From positions 9,905,092-9,969,091 of the forward strand of contig JAQFVV010000020.1 of the NCBI GenBank assembly GCA_028023455.1: a DNA stretch of 64,000 nucleotides, written 5' to 3'. Made by a program: the position numbers and the translations under genes. The first letter of the stretch is position 1. Each line of letters starts with the position of its first letter. The stretch comes from Epiperipatus broadwayi (Eukaryota > Onychophora > Udeonychophora > Euonychophora > Peripatidae). Below the pieces are notes generated by a model. It was not told the DNA's origin and ran no database searches. It saw only the letters and a program-made list of their open reading frames with translations. This document shows positions 1 to 12,849 of the stretch, piece after piece.

Positions 1-1390
1 CTGGCAAGTAAAGCGTGAGGATGGAACCGTCATTTTAAATTACTATATACATTTATTTAAAATTACTATTATACAGAGAAGAGAAAACAATTATAAATGT
101 TGAATAAATGTGAGTAATAAATGCATTTCATGCAGTAGTGCAAAACTGATTCTCTTGACTATTCTCAAAAGAGCGCTAACTATCATATAATATTTATTAT
201 ATAATTTTGGTTTTTTTTATTTATATGCAAATAAGTAACATAATGATTACTTAATTCAATTTTATAACTTTTACAAGATATATAGATGCATGTGAAATCT
301 AAATATAGCAAACAGAAAAAAAACAAAAACAATAAATATCAATACTATCCTAAAAACACAAGTAAAAATAAAATAAAATCTTACTTTGAAATTATTTCTA
401 TGTATATTTTATTTGCTAATTATTCAAGTGTATGTGTTATGTTGTAGTACGATTAATATTAATAAAAAATACGTTTGAAACTGTGTGTACTCCAGAAGTT
501 AAAAGTGTTAAATAAGTACATGTGAAAGTAAACGAGTTGATTTAATAAAAATGAAAATTAGAAATTACAAATAGTTTTTCATATAGATATTTTATAAAAA
601 GCAAGGTGTAAAACAAGATGGAAGATCGGAATAAATAATTAATTAAACGAAGGATTAAAAAGGTAAAGAACAATTTAATTAATTAGTTCAGAAATAAGCC
701 CAGAATAATTTGGTGATTAAAATTGATAAGGAATAAACAATAGAACAAAGAATAAATATAATCTAGCAGAGAAAGGACAGATTAGTGTCAGTCCTGATTT
801 TCTGAGAGACTTAAGTGTAGCGTGAATTCAGAACAGGACCAACAATGGGAGGAAAACCAGATATTCGGGTCTGAAGGTACCAAAGACCGACCTAGGGTAA
901 TTATACAGACTAAACCTGTCTTATTATTATTATTTTTGTAAGCCTTACAGGCGCTAGTAGAACTAATGATAATTCTGTTTATAAATGATTGTTATTTTTC
1001 ATACTAATAAAATCTTGTATCTGTAAGTGGGATATCTTAATTTTATGCAAGAGAGTAATAGTTACTTGAATTATGTGTATTTGGTTGTTTCTCGTAAGTA
1101 ACATTAAATCAAGTACATCACAGTATGTTTAATGAAAAGGAAGTGAAAAAATCATTGAAGAGTTAATACAGTATTTTATAATCACAAAATAATTATAAAC
1201 ACTATTATAGTATTTGTCTGAAAAATTATGATGACGGAATTTTAACAATAATTATTTGTTGAACTATTTCCATCATCTAATATTAAAAACTGAATGGTTT
1301 TAGAAATTTTTTAACTTTATGTTTAATTCAACTGTTGCTAATAGAACACAGCTTATTATTTAATACAAAATTTCAATGATATTATTCTCC
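1..1390. other. AT-rich DNA, no gene recognised
   Basis: No convincing gene is visible. A slightly GC-richer island at about 780-910 is open on the minus strand for about 26 codons (start VGLWYLQ, end NSRYT then stop) behind an AG-preceded boundary. It could be a terminal exon or a piece of an unrecognised repeat. The rest is low-complexity A/T sequence. Confidence 0.5.
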
Positions 1391-1495
1391 TCTCTTTTTC
1401 AGGTATTGCTGACCTGGCTAGTGACACTACTAACATGTATTGCTGACCTGGCCAGTGACAATACTAACATAGAAATTGAACCTGAACCTTTACAT
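1391..1495 (-). repeat. SINE/PLE-tail-like repeat with internal 34-bp duplication
   Basis: Two tandem copies of a 34-bp unit (1404-1437 and 1438-1470, core TTGCTGACCTGG) lie next to a box-B-like string on the minus strand (GGTTCAATTTC). The same unit, once, occurs at 36240-36405 beside a Penelope-like endonuclease fragment, so both are probably copies of one element whose tail resembles a PLE 3' end. The family name is not known to me. Confidence 0.4.
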
Positions 1496-1703
1496 TCTTG
1501 AATATTGAATTCTGAGATAATATTCAAACTAACTAAGATATTCTGCCAAAAGCAGACGAATGTATTTAGAAAGTTTAAATAAAGTTTAATTTTTTTCTAA
1601 AGACATTCAGTTCTTAATATTAGATTATGGAAATAATCCAACAAATAATTAATATTATTATAGTATATATACTGGAATCATAAAAGTAAGCATGAATTGT
1701 TTA

Positions 1704-1885
1704 CAATCATCATCATCATCATCATCAACCATTATCAATCCACTGCAAGATGAAGGTCTCTCCAAGTTCAATCCACCTTCTCCGATCTTTAGCTTCTCTT
1801 CTTCACATCACCCTGCACACTTTCCCATCCATCCATCTCACATGTGGTCTCTTTCTAAGCCTTTTACAATCTCTTGGAATCCAGA
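1704..1885 (-). mobile_element. 5'-truncated RTE-like LINE, 3' end
   Basis: Read on the minus strand this is the carboxy-terminal coding tail of a non-LTR retrotransposon, with RPHVRWMD-like, RRW-like and ELGETFIL-like blocks. A stop-proximal segment follows, then a (GAT)n tail, seen as CATCAT repeats at about 1709 on the plus strand. The same tail occurs at 2702-2880 and 56988-57122, which identifies it as the 3' end of one LINE family. Such trimeric microsatellite tails are typical of RTE-type elements. It is non-functional. Confidence 0.75.
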
Positions 1886-2692
1886 TTAAGACTTCAATTG
1901 TCCATCCATTATCATCTACTATACCATATCATTAATACAAAAATAAACATAATCAAATAATGTCACAAATCATTACAGAATGATTTCTACTCAAGGCTGA
2001 ATGAAAAAGAAGATGTATACTGCATGAAAAGAATATTGTAGAGATTAAGTGAATTTGAATGAAAGAGTAAAAAGCATGCAAGTGGAATTTTGAAACATAG
2101 TTATTTCAATTGTTGAAAAAGCACAAAACATTATAAATGGAGATATGCCTATAATTAATATTATATGTTTATCATATTATTAATTTAATATTTTCTATTC
2201 CATGTTACAGAAATAATTTCTAAATGTAATTGCATTTTTTTTTTATCGATTTCATTAAAATATCTTTTACAAACTATAAAAAGAAAATTTTAAAATGGCA
2301 TTCAACTTACCATCAGTTAGATTCTTTCTTTTTTTTAATGGGAAGATTCTATGTGGCTTTTTAAAAAAAACTTTTTTGTATGACAGAAAATCAATGAATT
2401 ACATACAATGTGAAAACAAAGAAAAAAAAGTTTAATATAAAGAACAATAAATTACATAACATTCACTAATATTAAAACACAAACACATATCGCAATTATT
2501 TTTATACTTTCCAATTAATAAAGCTACATTCGTTGTTTTTCTTATATATATATATATGTCAATGGGTCGATAAGTACTTTCATGTAGAGATTTTACAAAA
2601 CCAAATAATCAATGCAAAAAAACTAATCAATAATGTTAATTAAATCCATGTTTTAAAATATAGTATCATTTTTTATTAACATAATAGATAGT

Positions 2693-2888
2693 AAATCAAT
2701 TCAAGAGATTGTAAAAGACTTAGAAAAAGACCACATGTGAGATGGATAGATGAAATAAGAAAGTGTGCTGGGGTGATGTGGAGAAGAGAAGCTAGAGAAC
2801 GAAGAAAATGGATTGAACTTGGAGAGACCTTCATCCTGCAGTGAATTGATAATAACTGAAAATGATGATGATGATGATAAAATCAATT
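2693..2888 (+). mobile_element. 5'-truncated RTE-like LINE, 3' end, with TSD
   Basis: The plus strand encodes the last ~40 codons of a LINE open reading frame (blocks RPHVRWIDEI, CAGVMWRREAR and ELGETFILQ, then TGA) followed by a (GAT)n tail. The flanks carry the direct repeat AAATCAATT (2693-2701 and 2880-2888), as expected for target-primed reverse transcription. Only about 180 bp of the element is present. The codons match those at 1704-1885 and 57003-57107. Confidence 0.8.
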
Positions 2889-3559
2889 TTAAAAAATCTT
2901 TTAACATTGTAAATTATTATACTCGTTCACCATTTAACAGTCGTATATAAATAACAGAAGTGAAATAAAATTTATTTTCGACTTTATAAAAAAAAAAATT
3001 GCAAGATTTTTTTGAGGGGAGGAGGGTAACAAATACATTCAAATTATTTCATAATGAGCCGTGTCTGTTATCCACCTAGATTGCAAAGAACAATTATTAA
3101 AATTAAGTAGATGAGAAAACAGAGAAACCTTAGCAATTTTAGAATAAGAAAAACATTAGTTATTGACAGTTGACATCCAAGAAAAATGAATCTTCTTTGC
3201 AACAAAATAATTACATAAAAAGTAAAAAAAAAAAATTCTAACATTGCTTTATATATATATCACTTTTAAAATTTGGTAATCTAATAAGATTTTTTTATCC
3301 TTCTTCTTCCATATAAATAATGGGAATCAATAAAATTAAAATACAAAGTCTATTTAAATATCATGTAAAAAAAGACAGATACAAAAAACAATTTGCATAG
3401 TCAATTAAGAAAAGTAATTTCCAAATTTGAATAACTTTCAAATTATTAAATTCTATGTACTACTTTCTCATTAATCATAACAATTAAGTTTTTTTAAGAG
3501 GTGTTTAAAATCTATCTTTTATAACGAAGATAAAATCTATATATATATGCATAGTGGTG

Positions 3560-3862
3560 TGGAATCATCTATTTTTGAGAGAATACTACTCAAACATAAA
3601 AATAATCATATGTTTACTTGTTTGGGAGGTTATGATTTACTTGAATATTTAAGTAACAAATGGAAACACTTCCATTAATTCATTAAAATGTTTATTTGCT
3701 TGGGAGGCAGGTGACATTTGAGCATTCAAGTGACAAAATGAGCATAAAAGTTTGATTTAATTGATTAAAATAAAGAGTGTTTTTATATTTTAAATCAAGA
3801 ATTGAACCTGGAAGTTATGTCTCTTGACTTCACTACTTTACCACTGTGTTATGGAATGCTCA
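3560..3862 (-). repeat. degenerate tRNA-derived SINE-like repeat
   Basis: On the minus strand 3862-3793 looks tRNA-like, with an A-box-like CACAGTGGTAAAGTAG and a B-box-like GGTTCAATTCT. Downstream on that strand are two imperfect copies of a segment containing the forward string TTTACTTGTTTGGGAGG or TTTATTTGCTTGGGAGG. No TSD was found, so assignment as a SINE rests on the box A/B spacing only. Confidence 0.35.
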
Positions 3863-3936
3863 GACGAGAGAGATCTTTTTAAAAAAAACTATTACATAAA
3901 AAAAAAAAAAAACCTGAAGACAAATTACTTTAATAC

Positions 3937-4091
3937 CTATTAGTCCAGTATTAAAATTATCAAAAACTTGGAGACCTGGCTGGAAATCATGTTGATAATT
4001 ATGAATACCTGTCAATTGAGCAAACAGGTTTTTATTTCTATTATAGTATGCCATCTTCTTTAAATTTAATAATCTATCTGCTGAGTGATGC
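3937..4091 (-). CDS. candidate internal exon of an unidentified host gene
   Basis: A 155-bp minus-strand segment is bounded by a pyrimidine-rich acceptor (TTTTTTCATTAAG) and a donor (AG|GTATTA). It is open throughout and translates to a non-repetitive, protein-like stretch including the blocks HHSADRLLNLKKMAYY, NLFAQLTGIHNY and FQPGLQVFDNFNTG. GC is higher than the surrounding introns. I do not recognise the protein. Phase is 2 at the start and 1 at the end. Other candidate exons on the same strand (9226, 16662, 21054, 22846, 38625) could belong to the same gene, transcribed right to left. A conserved pseudogene or chance open frame remains possible. Confidence 0.45.
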
Positions 4092-4149
4092 CTTAATGAA
4101 AAAATCAAAGATAAAATTAATCCATAAGAAATTAAATAAATGCATTAAT

Positions 4150-5075
4150 TATTCAATTTACTAAGGAGCTTATAAAAATAATACAAAATGTAACCCATAA
4201 AAAAATAATTAGCAATAATTATAATAAATAAAAGCAATAAATTGGTCTGAAGATGGGGTTTTATAGCATTTTACCATTTGGTAACCATAGATTATTCAAG
4301 TTTACAATAGGTGGTTCTAAAGTAATGAAGATTACTCTAGGAAGCATATAAGTAAACATATGAGAGGATTGTGTAATATTGTTGTTGATATTAATTTATA
4401 AGAAATTAAATGAATGTTTTTTATTTAATTCCTCAAAAAAAAAAAATTGCAAGTCAATAAAACAAAGTAATTCATAATAGTAAAACCAAAGATTACACAC
4501 TAAAAGGTAAAACTTTGAGTGTGCTTACACTTAAAAAAAAAATATTTTTCATAATAATGTAGACTATTTATTCTATTAAGAATTACTTCAAAGGAGACTT
4601 TACTTTTTCACTGCCATATAAGAAATAAGATATTATCCCAAAAGTAAATTTATAAAAATTCACTCTTAAAAAAAAAAAAAGGCAATTTTTGGATTTCAAA
4701 TTATAAATTAAAAAAAATATTTATTTTATTACTACAGTATAATAAATTACATTGTCACAATAATTACTATTGTTCAAGTATAGATTGTTTTTATTTTACG
4801 ATTTTTATTTGGACTTTGAAATATATACAGTGCATGAACAATACTGTACCAATGTAAATAATTACAATTACATATGCTATCCAAATAAAATAAAATGTAA
4901 ATAATAATTTTAAAAATGTAAACAAACAAATAATAAAAATACTAAATTTTACAAATCTTGCTATGGTAACAACATTGTGTTTCTCACCAAATATTATGTT
5001 TCAAATCTCAACCATGAATTTATTGAATCATATTTAAATAAATTTGATATATTTACGTTTATTGAATCACATTTT
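4150..5075. other. AT-rich DNA, nothing recognised
   Basis: Homopolymer runs (A and T tracts of 10-12 bases) and unstructured A/T sequence. No open frame with protein character and no dispersed repeat that I could match elsewhere in the window. Confidence 0.5.
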
Positions 5076-5078
5076 GTA

Positions 5079-5290
5079 ATTGGAAAGGATTTAAACTCAA
5101 ACTTTCAAGCAACCTACAGCTATCCACTCCATCTTATACAATGAAGAGTGTTGGTTCAGCATGAAATATGTAAATTGAAGATTATTGATCTTTTCACATG
5201 GATATGGTCATGTGTATCAGTTGTATAAAATGGAGTGGATAATTGTATGAAGCTTAAAAATCTGAGTTCAAATTTCTTCTAATTACATTA
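5079..5290 (+). repeat. hammerhead-bearing foldback repeat, internally deleted copy
   Basis: The left end (5085-5140) is the inverted counterpart of the right end (5215-5290); both carry the terminal string GATTTAAACTC / GAGTTCAAAT and the TATCCACTCC block. Between them lies the 3' part of the hammerhead core: TGAAGA (5142-5147), the stem II hairpin GTGTT...CAGCAT, and GAAA (5163-5166). The 5' strand of ribozyme stem I is missing, removed by the deletion that joins the two arms at about 5140, so this copy should be catalytically dead. Confidence 0.6.
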
Positions 5291-5299
5291 AGTTCAGTA

Positions 5300-7115
5300 T
5301 AGACAATATGTTTGTATTTAAATATTAATCACATTTTCTTCACAATTTAAATACAAGTCACTTCCACAGTTATAAATACATATACATAATTTTTTTGCAT
5401 CCCCCCCCCCCAAAAAAAAAAACTTTATGTTGCATACAATATATATACATCTTTAATAAAATATTTTGTAGAATAATGAGTGATAAATAATAAAAAAAAG
5501 GTTATAAAATACTTTCATTAAATGAAAAAATGAAAATCATTGATTTAGTAAGGAAACATAAGAAGTCATATTATGAAATACGTCTTATGTTTAAAAAAAA
5601 AAAAAGAATCCTCAATCAGAAAAATTATAAAAAGAGAAAAACAGATTCATGCCATTGTTCCTTATGTCCCTGAAACCATTAAAGTTGTAACTAAAGTAAG
5701 GAACAATTTTCTGGTTAAAATAAAAAAAAACTTTAAATCTATTGTAAATTATATCCAGTTCATAGAGTTCTATTTTGTCAGAAAGCAACTTTTATTTTTT
5801 TTTAATGACCACAAACATTTAAACACACACAGTATTGTAAATATATATATTAATGTGCTTTCTCAATGCATTATTAATAATTACATTATTTTTAAAATTT
5901 TTGTTTATATTATAATCTTAATTTATAAATGCATAGTATACACATAAAAAATGTCTGCACAGTATATGTATGCATGGTGAAAATGGTAGTGTCCATTTAC
6001 AGTACAATAAGCAATATTTATTATATTGTAATTAAAACTTGTCAACAAAACATTAATTATTATACATGGTATATGATGTACATGAAGGAGGCATGGAACA
6101 AAATATAGCATATATTCCAGCTTCACTCTGCTTTTAATTTATGAACTATAGATCAGAATAATAGAATGTTTTTCTTTTTCCATAAATCTCTATTTCTTAT
6201 GTCACACATTCTTTCCCTATGTTAAACTGTATAAAATATAGCTTTAATAAAATAAATTGAAATAGCTACATAAATGTCAACATGAACAAAAATATTTTGT
6301 AAAAATTAAATAGCCACATAAAATTTACAAAAAAAAACAACAATATATCAGTGTATGGTTTTATTATTATTCAATTATAATGATGTAAATTGTGATAATG
6401 AGAGAATTTACAAAATTATGAATAAATTTCAGAAAGCCAATGTTAGCCAACTTTGAAAATAAATTCTGATCAATTTACTTGCAAAATCATATAGATTGTT
6501 CAATATGTCTACAAATTGTTCTAAACCTATAATAATAGGAACACATATTTGTTATTTATTTTTTCCATTTTTCTATGCTTTTATTGAAATTGGAAAATTA
6601 GTTTGTTGCTTGTTAATTTTTGAACTTTTTCAAGTTAGAATAAAATTTTGAAATTGAGGTTTAATATATTTAAATTCAATAGAATTCCCTAAAAATTAAT
6701 ATATAACTAAATTATAGCAACCTAATCCATTTGAAAGATTTATCTTTTCAGTATATCAAATAGTTTCTTAGACAAATATTAAAAATATTCAATAATTTAA
6801 TGCATCACAGTTAAGTTATTCTTATAACATGAATCTGTTTTAAATAATGATCATAAAGTCAGAGTAAATATTTTTTTTCTTTCATTTTAACATTTTTTAA
6901 ATTATTTTAAAATATTGTATTTAGTATGTGAACATAGTTATAGATCAATAATTTCAATCACTGTGGTCAAGTTGCAATCTTTAGTGTCTATATAAATACA
7001 TTGGACCATTAATAAAGTAGAATTCCATCTTTATTGCTAAAAGCAGGTTGCCTTAACAACAATTTGAAATTGTTGATTGTTATTAATATTGGGATTGTCT
7101 AAGTGCTGATTGGTT
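5300..7115. other. AT-rich DNA, nothing recognised
   Basis: Contains a C10 tract near 5402 and many A/T runs. A 124-codon open frame at 5573-5947 is Lys/Ile/Asn/Phe-rich and looks like a compositional accident. No repeat family matched. Confidence 0.5.
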
Positions 7116-7119
7116 TCTA

Positions 7120-7345
7120 ATGATAATTATATATGTATAATAAATCAGAAACTAAGTTTTCTATTTAAAATTGTTTGATAGTTTTTATTTTAAAAGAATT
7201 GTTTGGGATTTTTTTACAAAAAAAAAAGCTAAAGTAGAAAACACATTATTCTATAGCATTTTTAAAACAACTTCTATAAAATAAAAATTATCAAACCATT
7301 TTAAATAAAAAAAACTGTTACTTATTTATTATACATATAAAATTA
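7120..7345. repeat. imperfect foldback, ~85-bp arms
   Basis: The block AATTGTTTGATAGTTTTTAT near 7168 is mirrored by ATAAAAATTATCAAACCATT near 7281. Outer parts (ATTATATATGTATAATAAAT against TTATTATACATATAAAATTA) continue the pairing, with a ~55-bp loop. No TSD is evident. Probably an old MITE. Confidence 0.5.
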
Positions 7346-8590
7346 TGTGCACATACTAAATATAATATATACATTAAGAGTATATATATATATAACTTAT
7401 TGCAGAAATATCTAATGACACATATATACTACATGAGTGATGTTGACTTAAAGTAAAATTAAGTGAAATTCATTTACAATGTATTATCATGCACACATAC
7501 TACATATGATATTAAAAATAATTTAAAACAAAATTGAAACAAACAACTCACTATAAATAAATAAAATATTTAGTACATCAACTCAGCTTTCATTCATTAA
7601 TAGAATCTTTTCAAGATTAACTTAATTATTTTCAGGACTCCTCTCCATGCTTTTATTTCAAGTTAAATCTATAAACTCCAGTGGTAGTTAAAAAAACAAT
7701 TATTTTATTTCTTTTTAATGCACAATCAATACAAGCATTTAATATAAAAAATTTATCTCTACTAGTTAAAGTGAGTTAGACATTAAAAATTTATCAGTAC
7801 TAATTAAAGATTTACAAAATAAAACTTGGTTATATATATATATATATATATATCAAACCTATTCACAAGACATTATTAGCATTACATATTGGTTAAGCAG
7901 TAAATTACTTATATGCTTGTTAAAATCATTAAAATGTTTCAGACAGTGTCTTTTTCACATTTCAATCCTATCACAACCACTGCCCACCTAAAAGTATGAC
8001 CAATTTCCCACACTATAGATACATTAAAAACACACTTTTTCAAGAAATAAATATTAACACATGATACAGTTTTACTTCATATACACATTATCTTATGAAA
8101 AAACAATTCATTAAAATAGTTTTCTATCCAAAGTCTGTAAAAATATAGATTAAATATAATTTAAAATAACCTTAAATTTTAACAAAGTAAAACTAATGTC
8201 ATACAATATTATCTTTCACAAAATAATTTTTAATAAAATCAAAAAATATACAAAATAGGTTTGAAAGTTTATTTAACTTTAAAAAAATCAACAAATGTGT
8301 TTGTCTGGCAATATTATAGTAGCAAAAATAGAATTGAAGAAATGCATAATTAATGTTCAAATCAAATAAGTAGTATCTAAAACAACTAATAAAAAATGGA
8401 TAAATTGCTTCAAATACATTTAGAAAATCTCAATCTTCATTTTCAAAAATTCGTCTTTGTGTTTTATATTTTATCTATTTAAAATGTGATTGTGAAAATA
8501 AGTCAAAGATGGCAAAAACTACAACAAAGATTGTCAGTTTTCATGCTCTTTGCCATATGGCTGACAAGATGTGAGTACATTTTTTAAACA
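7346..8590. other. AT-rich DNA with (TA)n microsatellite at 7830-7852
   Basis: Apart from a perfect (TA)n run near 7830-7852 nothing is recognisable. Confidence 0.5.
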
Positions 8591-8599
8591 GATCACTGA

Positions 8600-8868
8600 G
8601 GATCCTTGCAGTGTATACAATAAAATTGTTGGCAAGCTCAGAGACAGGGAAAGACTGTTGGCACCTGAATGGTTGCATCGAGACACCTGGTCTTGATGCA
8701 CCATCATAAACAATGAGTAAACAATTTGGAAGTTTCCAATTCTATAGTGCAGAAATTGTATTGACAATATACAGGATAACTCCATGTAATCAGAGAAAAT
8801 GTCATCACAAACAATGTAATCAAAAGTTATGTCATGAATAAATTTATCTTTCTTAATAAAAAAAAAAA
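8600..8868 (+). repeat. dispersed retroelement 3' end with poly(A)
   Basis: Shares diverged blocks with 42825-43050: GAGACAG...GACTG/TTTGGC, CTGAATGGTTG, ATGAGTAAAC, and a terminal CATGAATAAAT followed by pyrimidines and an A-run. The AATAAA-like signal directly before the A-run suggests a polyadenylated retroelement 3' end. No coding part or box A/B was identified. Confidence 0.45.
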
Positions 8869-9225
8869 CTACAGTACAAATTATATTTAATAAACAAATG
8901 TATTATCAAATTAACATATGAAATAGAATAAGACTGGTGTTATTGAAAGAGGAAATAACTAATCACACAACAATAGTTACAAATGAAAATCATTATTTAA
9001 AAAAAATTAATATCAATTTCACTTTATATTAGCTGAAATTGAGATTTGATCAGCAAATAAATTAAAATTTTACTATCTTTTCTATAGCACAAAGAAAAAA
9101 AAACTCAAAATTTTCCCATTCTAAACATTTGAATTAGCACAAAGCTTAATTACTTTTCAGTCAGTTTTTTTCTTATTAACTATGTTTGGATGGACAACAT
9201 TTTCTTGAGTTTTTTTGCTTTTTAC

Positions 9226-9288
9226 CCCCATTTTAGGTAAAATAAAATGGAGTTTTTGTGTGGTCCAGATGAGTGATGGATTCTGAAA
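9226..9288 (-). CDS. candidate 63-bp internal exon
   Basis: Minus-strand segment with a strong acceptor (TATTCTGTTCACAG) and an acceptable donor (GGGG|GTAAAA). It is exactly 21 codons and opens as FQNPSLIWTTQKLHF then ILPKMG. GC and codon variety exceed the flanks. The protein is not recognised. It may be part of the same minus-strand gene as 3937-4091 and 16662-16733, although phases at the missing exons cannot be checked. Small size makes a chance call possible. Confidence 0.35.
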
Positions 9289-9647
9289 CTGTGAACAGAA
9301 TATAGTTTATAGATGCCCATAGTGTGTACATACACATGAAAAATGTTCTGTTCTATATGCCAACTATGAGATATCATTTTACATTTCTTTCGTGCAAATG
9401 TAAAATTTTTATTACAAATTTAAATGAATTATTTTATTGATTTACATTATTTATATGTTGATATATGTTTGATGGAGCCAAAGCCTAAAAAGGATTATTG
9501 GTATAAAACAAAATCCTAAATTTATTATATATATAATAATTTATAAACCAATGAAGGATATTAATAGAAAATGGAGGAGAAAATGGTTATTTTTGAGAAA
9601 AAGGAAGAGAGTGAAATCATCAACAAGAAATAAAATGAATTGCATAT

Positions 9648-9768
9648 AACTGTGTTTTTTTTCCGAGTGTTATAGCATTGGCCGGGATGCGAACCCGCAA
9701 CCCAGGCAATTTCCCCGCAAGGCAGTCGTGCTGACCTCTCAACTACCAATGCAAGACAACTGTGTTTT
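9648..9768 (-). mobile_element. minimal tRNA-Gly-like SINE, subfamily A
   Basis: Minus strand: a ~90-nt tRNA-like unit (GCATTGGTAGTTGAGAGGTC... box B GGGTTCGCATCCC) followed by TATAACACT and an A-run. TSD AACTGTGTTTT at 9648-9658 and 9758-9768. The acceptor-stem and B-box sequence resemble tRNA-Gly, but the position equivalent to the anticodon reads TGC, and bases are inserted after it. With a tail and TSD this is a retroposed SINE, not a tRNA gene. Confidence 0.8.
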
Positions 9769-9973
9769 AATGTTAAAATGTGGGAATAGTTAACACAACA
9801 GTGCTTTTACAATAATAAGAAAAAAATTACTAATGGCATTAAAGTCATTTTTTTAAAATGGATTGGAGAGTATTTGGCCAAATACAAAAAAAAAAAAATT
9901 CCAGCAGTTAAAATCGTAAAGGTTTTTAGAAGAATACCATCTTTTCAAATAATCATAATCTAAACTCATATTT

Positions 9974-10719
9974 ATAAAAACAATGTAGTTACATTCGAAT
10001 ATCAGCCTTTCAAGCTAATTGTGCAAACACTTTGCGAGTGTTAATAATAAATGAATACTTTCTCACCAATATAAAATATAGTATTTATGCAGGAATAAAA
10101 GGAATCCTCTTATTCCTACAACTCAAATATTTATATATGAGCAAATCTGAAGTACTGGCAAAGAATGCATGACAATAGAACACTCACTTTAAATTACTCT
10201 ATATGATGTTTGAATGAATGACGTCATCAATAAAATTGTCTAGAATTTACTAAACGTCATTCCAACTGAAACTTAATCATATATAAATAAGCATTTATTT
10301 TATATAGCGTCTGTATACAATTGTATTTACATTTGAATATCAGCCTATATAAAATAAATGCTTATTTATATATGATTAAGTTTCAGTTGGAATGACGTTT
10401 AGTAAATTTTAGACAATTTCATCGACGTCATTCATTCAGTCATCGTATAGAGTAATTTAAAGTGACTGTTCTATCATCACGCTTTCTTTGCCAGTACTTC
10501 AGATTTGCTCATATATAAACATTTGAGTTGTAGGGATAAGATGATTCCTTTTATTCCTGCATAAATACTATATCTTGTATTGGTGAGAAAGTATTCATTT
10601 ATTATTAACACTCGCAAAGCGTTTGCACAATTAGTTTGAAAGGCTGATATTCAAATGTAAATACAATTGTATACAGACGCTATATAAAATAAATGCTTAT
10701 TTATATAAAAACAATGTAG
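9974..10719. mobile_element. foldback element with 15-bp TSD
   Basis: The element (9989-10704) is flanked by a perfect direct repeat ATAAAAACAATGTAG (9974-9988 and 10705-10719). Its left arm (9989 to ~10326) is a ~338-bp unit. At ~10327 the unit's own first bases (TTACATTTGAATATCAGCC) begin again, and sequence then switches at ~10345 into the inverted unit that runs to 10704. The order is therefore unit, restart of unit, inverted unit. No open frame. I could not find a hammerhead core on either strand. The arms differ by scattered substitutions, so it is not recent. Confidence 0.75.
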
Positions 10720-11740
10720 ATATAAAAAAAAAGTAGTTAAAGATAATATCTGTACAACCCAGATTCTTCCAGGTTTAAATCCTTTCTGTACCAAAGATAA
10801 ATGATTTCTTAGCTACTGCATAACATTTGTTAAAATCATTCTTTCAAACTGCTAATAAGAAATCCATAATGGTATTGGGCCTTTTTTTTTTTTAAATATT
10901 ATTGTACTTATTATAGTTTAAATATATATTTAACAAAAAAGTTAAAAATAAAGATTAAAAAAGTACTGAAATGTTAAATAAAAGTGGAATTTTTCCTATT
11001 CTAAGGATGCTTGTCTTCATTTTTATAAAAATTAGAATAGTCATTAGTAAGTACTTAGATAAAATTAGTTTCATGCTATTAAAGCATAATTATCTAAAAT
11101 TCAACAAAAACTTGTGTCAATAAATAATTGTAATCAAATAGTTTATCCAGGAATTCATAAGAAGTTTAATACAGGAAGTGACAAGGCTGCGTCATGATCT
11201 GCAGAACAGGAAATCCTGAGTTTGCCACCTTATTCCTGAACCTAATCACTTGAACAAGGGAAATAAAATAAAAAATGGAATGAGTATTTATATAAGGGTA
11301 AAATAAAATTCATTAAAACAGAATCTAAGTTGAATATATATATAAAATAATAGCAGTAAGTGCTATTTATTCCGTTTTAATAAATTTGGATTTATTTCTA
11401 GCAACATAATTCAAAGCAAAGCAAGAAAAATAAGACAATTAACCAAACTTAAAAAATATAAAATCCCTAGTTATGAGATTTTTATAAACATCACTATCCT
11501 GATTGAATACTGGGGGGAAAGGTTTAAAGTTACTTTCTAATTAAAAAAATAAAAATTATATCATTAATTAATGGTTGAGAATGCTTTTAAAACTTGTCTT
11601 TTATATATATTTTCTGTAATTTTTGATAAAGACCAATGTCAGGAAGAAAGAAGTGGATATTAATGATTCAGTTATAAATAAACAAGTTTTAAAAGAAGAT
11701 AATACACGACTGTTAATGTAAATATTCATAGAAAAGGTAG
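10720..11740. other. AT-rich DNA, nothing firm
   Basis: A box-B-like GGTTTAAATCC near 10771 and a slightly richer patch at 11170-11260 may be eroded SINE pieces. Nothing else is supported. Confidence 0.4.
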
Positions 11741-11744
11741 TTTT

Positions 11745-11890
11745 TTTTTTAAATATTCATCTTTATTACTACCTAGCATGCTTTCATTATAACATGTATA
11801 TCATATTCATGGCTTATAGTAACAAGATATACATGTCAGATCGAAAGCATGCTAGCAGTAATAGAGCTGAATATTTTTTTACAAAAAAAT
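11745..11890. repeat. small foldback (~35-bp arms)
   Basis: ATTACTACCTAGCATGCTTTC on the left mirrors GAAAGCATGCTAGCAGTAAT on the right around a ~75-bp loop that also holds the ACATGTATAT / ATATACATGT pair. Likely a short MITE. No TSD resolved. Confidence 0.55.
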
Positions 11891-12849
11891 AACTTTTATG
11901 TGGGCGTTGCCATTAACAGTCATGTCTTACATTAGCTCAGAAAAGAAGAAAATTATTTATAATTGAATTATAAAAGAAGATATACAATATATGTGTATTT
12001 TATATATTTCGAAAATAATCTTAAATTTCACTACATACAAAAAAACCACAGAAATTAAAGCTATATTAACAATGTAAACACATTATTTGTATAAAACCAT
12101 TATGCAATTTGGTGCAGTAAAAGAGCTATTGACTCAGTAAGTAGAGGTATCTGGAACAAAATATAACTGTCATTTCCAATGCTTGAGCATTAAACCATTT
12201 AATTATTATTAATAATAATGACAATCATATTATCCATTACTCAGAGCTCATGTGATGTTTGAGAACTAAAGTGGAAGTGGAAAACCAATTTCGTCAAACA
12301 ATTTTTTATCTTTTTTACTTTCCTTAACTGGGAATCAAACTGAGAATTTTTAAGTCTCATATAACCAGAGGGTGAATCAAGAATTAATAATATGATGCTG
12401 TCATTTGTTTTTGCCTATTATAATGACAACCTTCTATCTATATATATAAAATCTATGTCAATGTTTATCCAGTGAATGTCTGCAAGGCTATCACATGTCA
12501 AATTCACAACCAATTAAACAAACTATTATGTTTGTAATAATGCTGTGAAAAATCAAAAAAAAAAAAAAACGTTTACATTTGTTATTTATAAATAAATAAC
12601 TATACCTAACTAAACTGTAATTTATATTATGAGCATTTTATGCAAAGAAGTATTCTACCCTTTATATTTAATAATCCATAATTTTTATTACAAAGCTTAT
12701 TTTACGCAAAGGAAAAAATTCCATGATTGATACATGTAAATTTTTTTACAAAACAATTGTCTGTTATGCTATCAAATTCATATATCAAATATAACAGGTA
12801 TATTTGTTATATATAGAGCTCACAAAACAAGCTCTTAACAAGCTTTGTG

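Noticed and set aside
1692-1935. Ser/His/Pro-rich plus-strand frames
   Set aside because: Antisense of the LINE 3' end and its (GAT)n tail.
5573-5947. 124-codon plus-strand open frame
   Set aside because: Dominated by Lys, Ile, Asn, Phe and Tyr as expected from A/T-rich DNA; no domain blocks, splice context or repeats support it.
9989-10704. Possible hammerhead in the 338-bp foldback
   Set aside because: Strings such as CTGAAGT...GAAAG and CTGAATGA...GAAATTGTC exist but the core has substitutions or an extra base and stem I does not pair.
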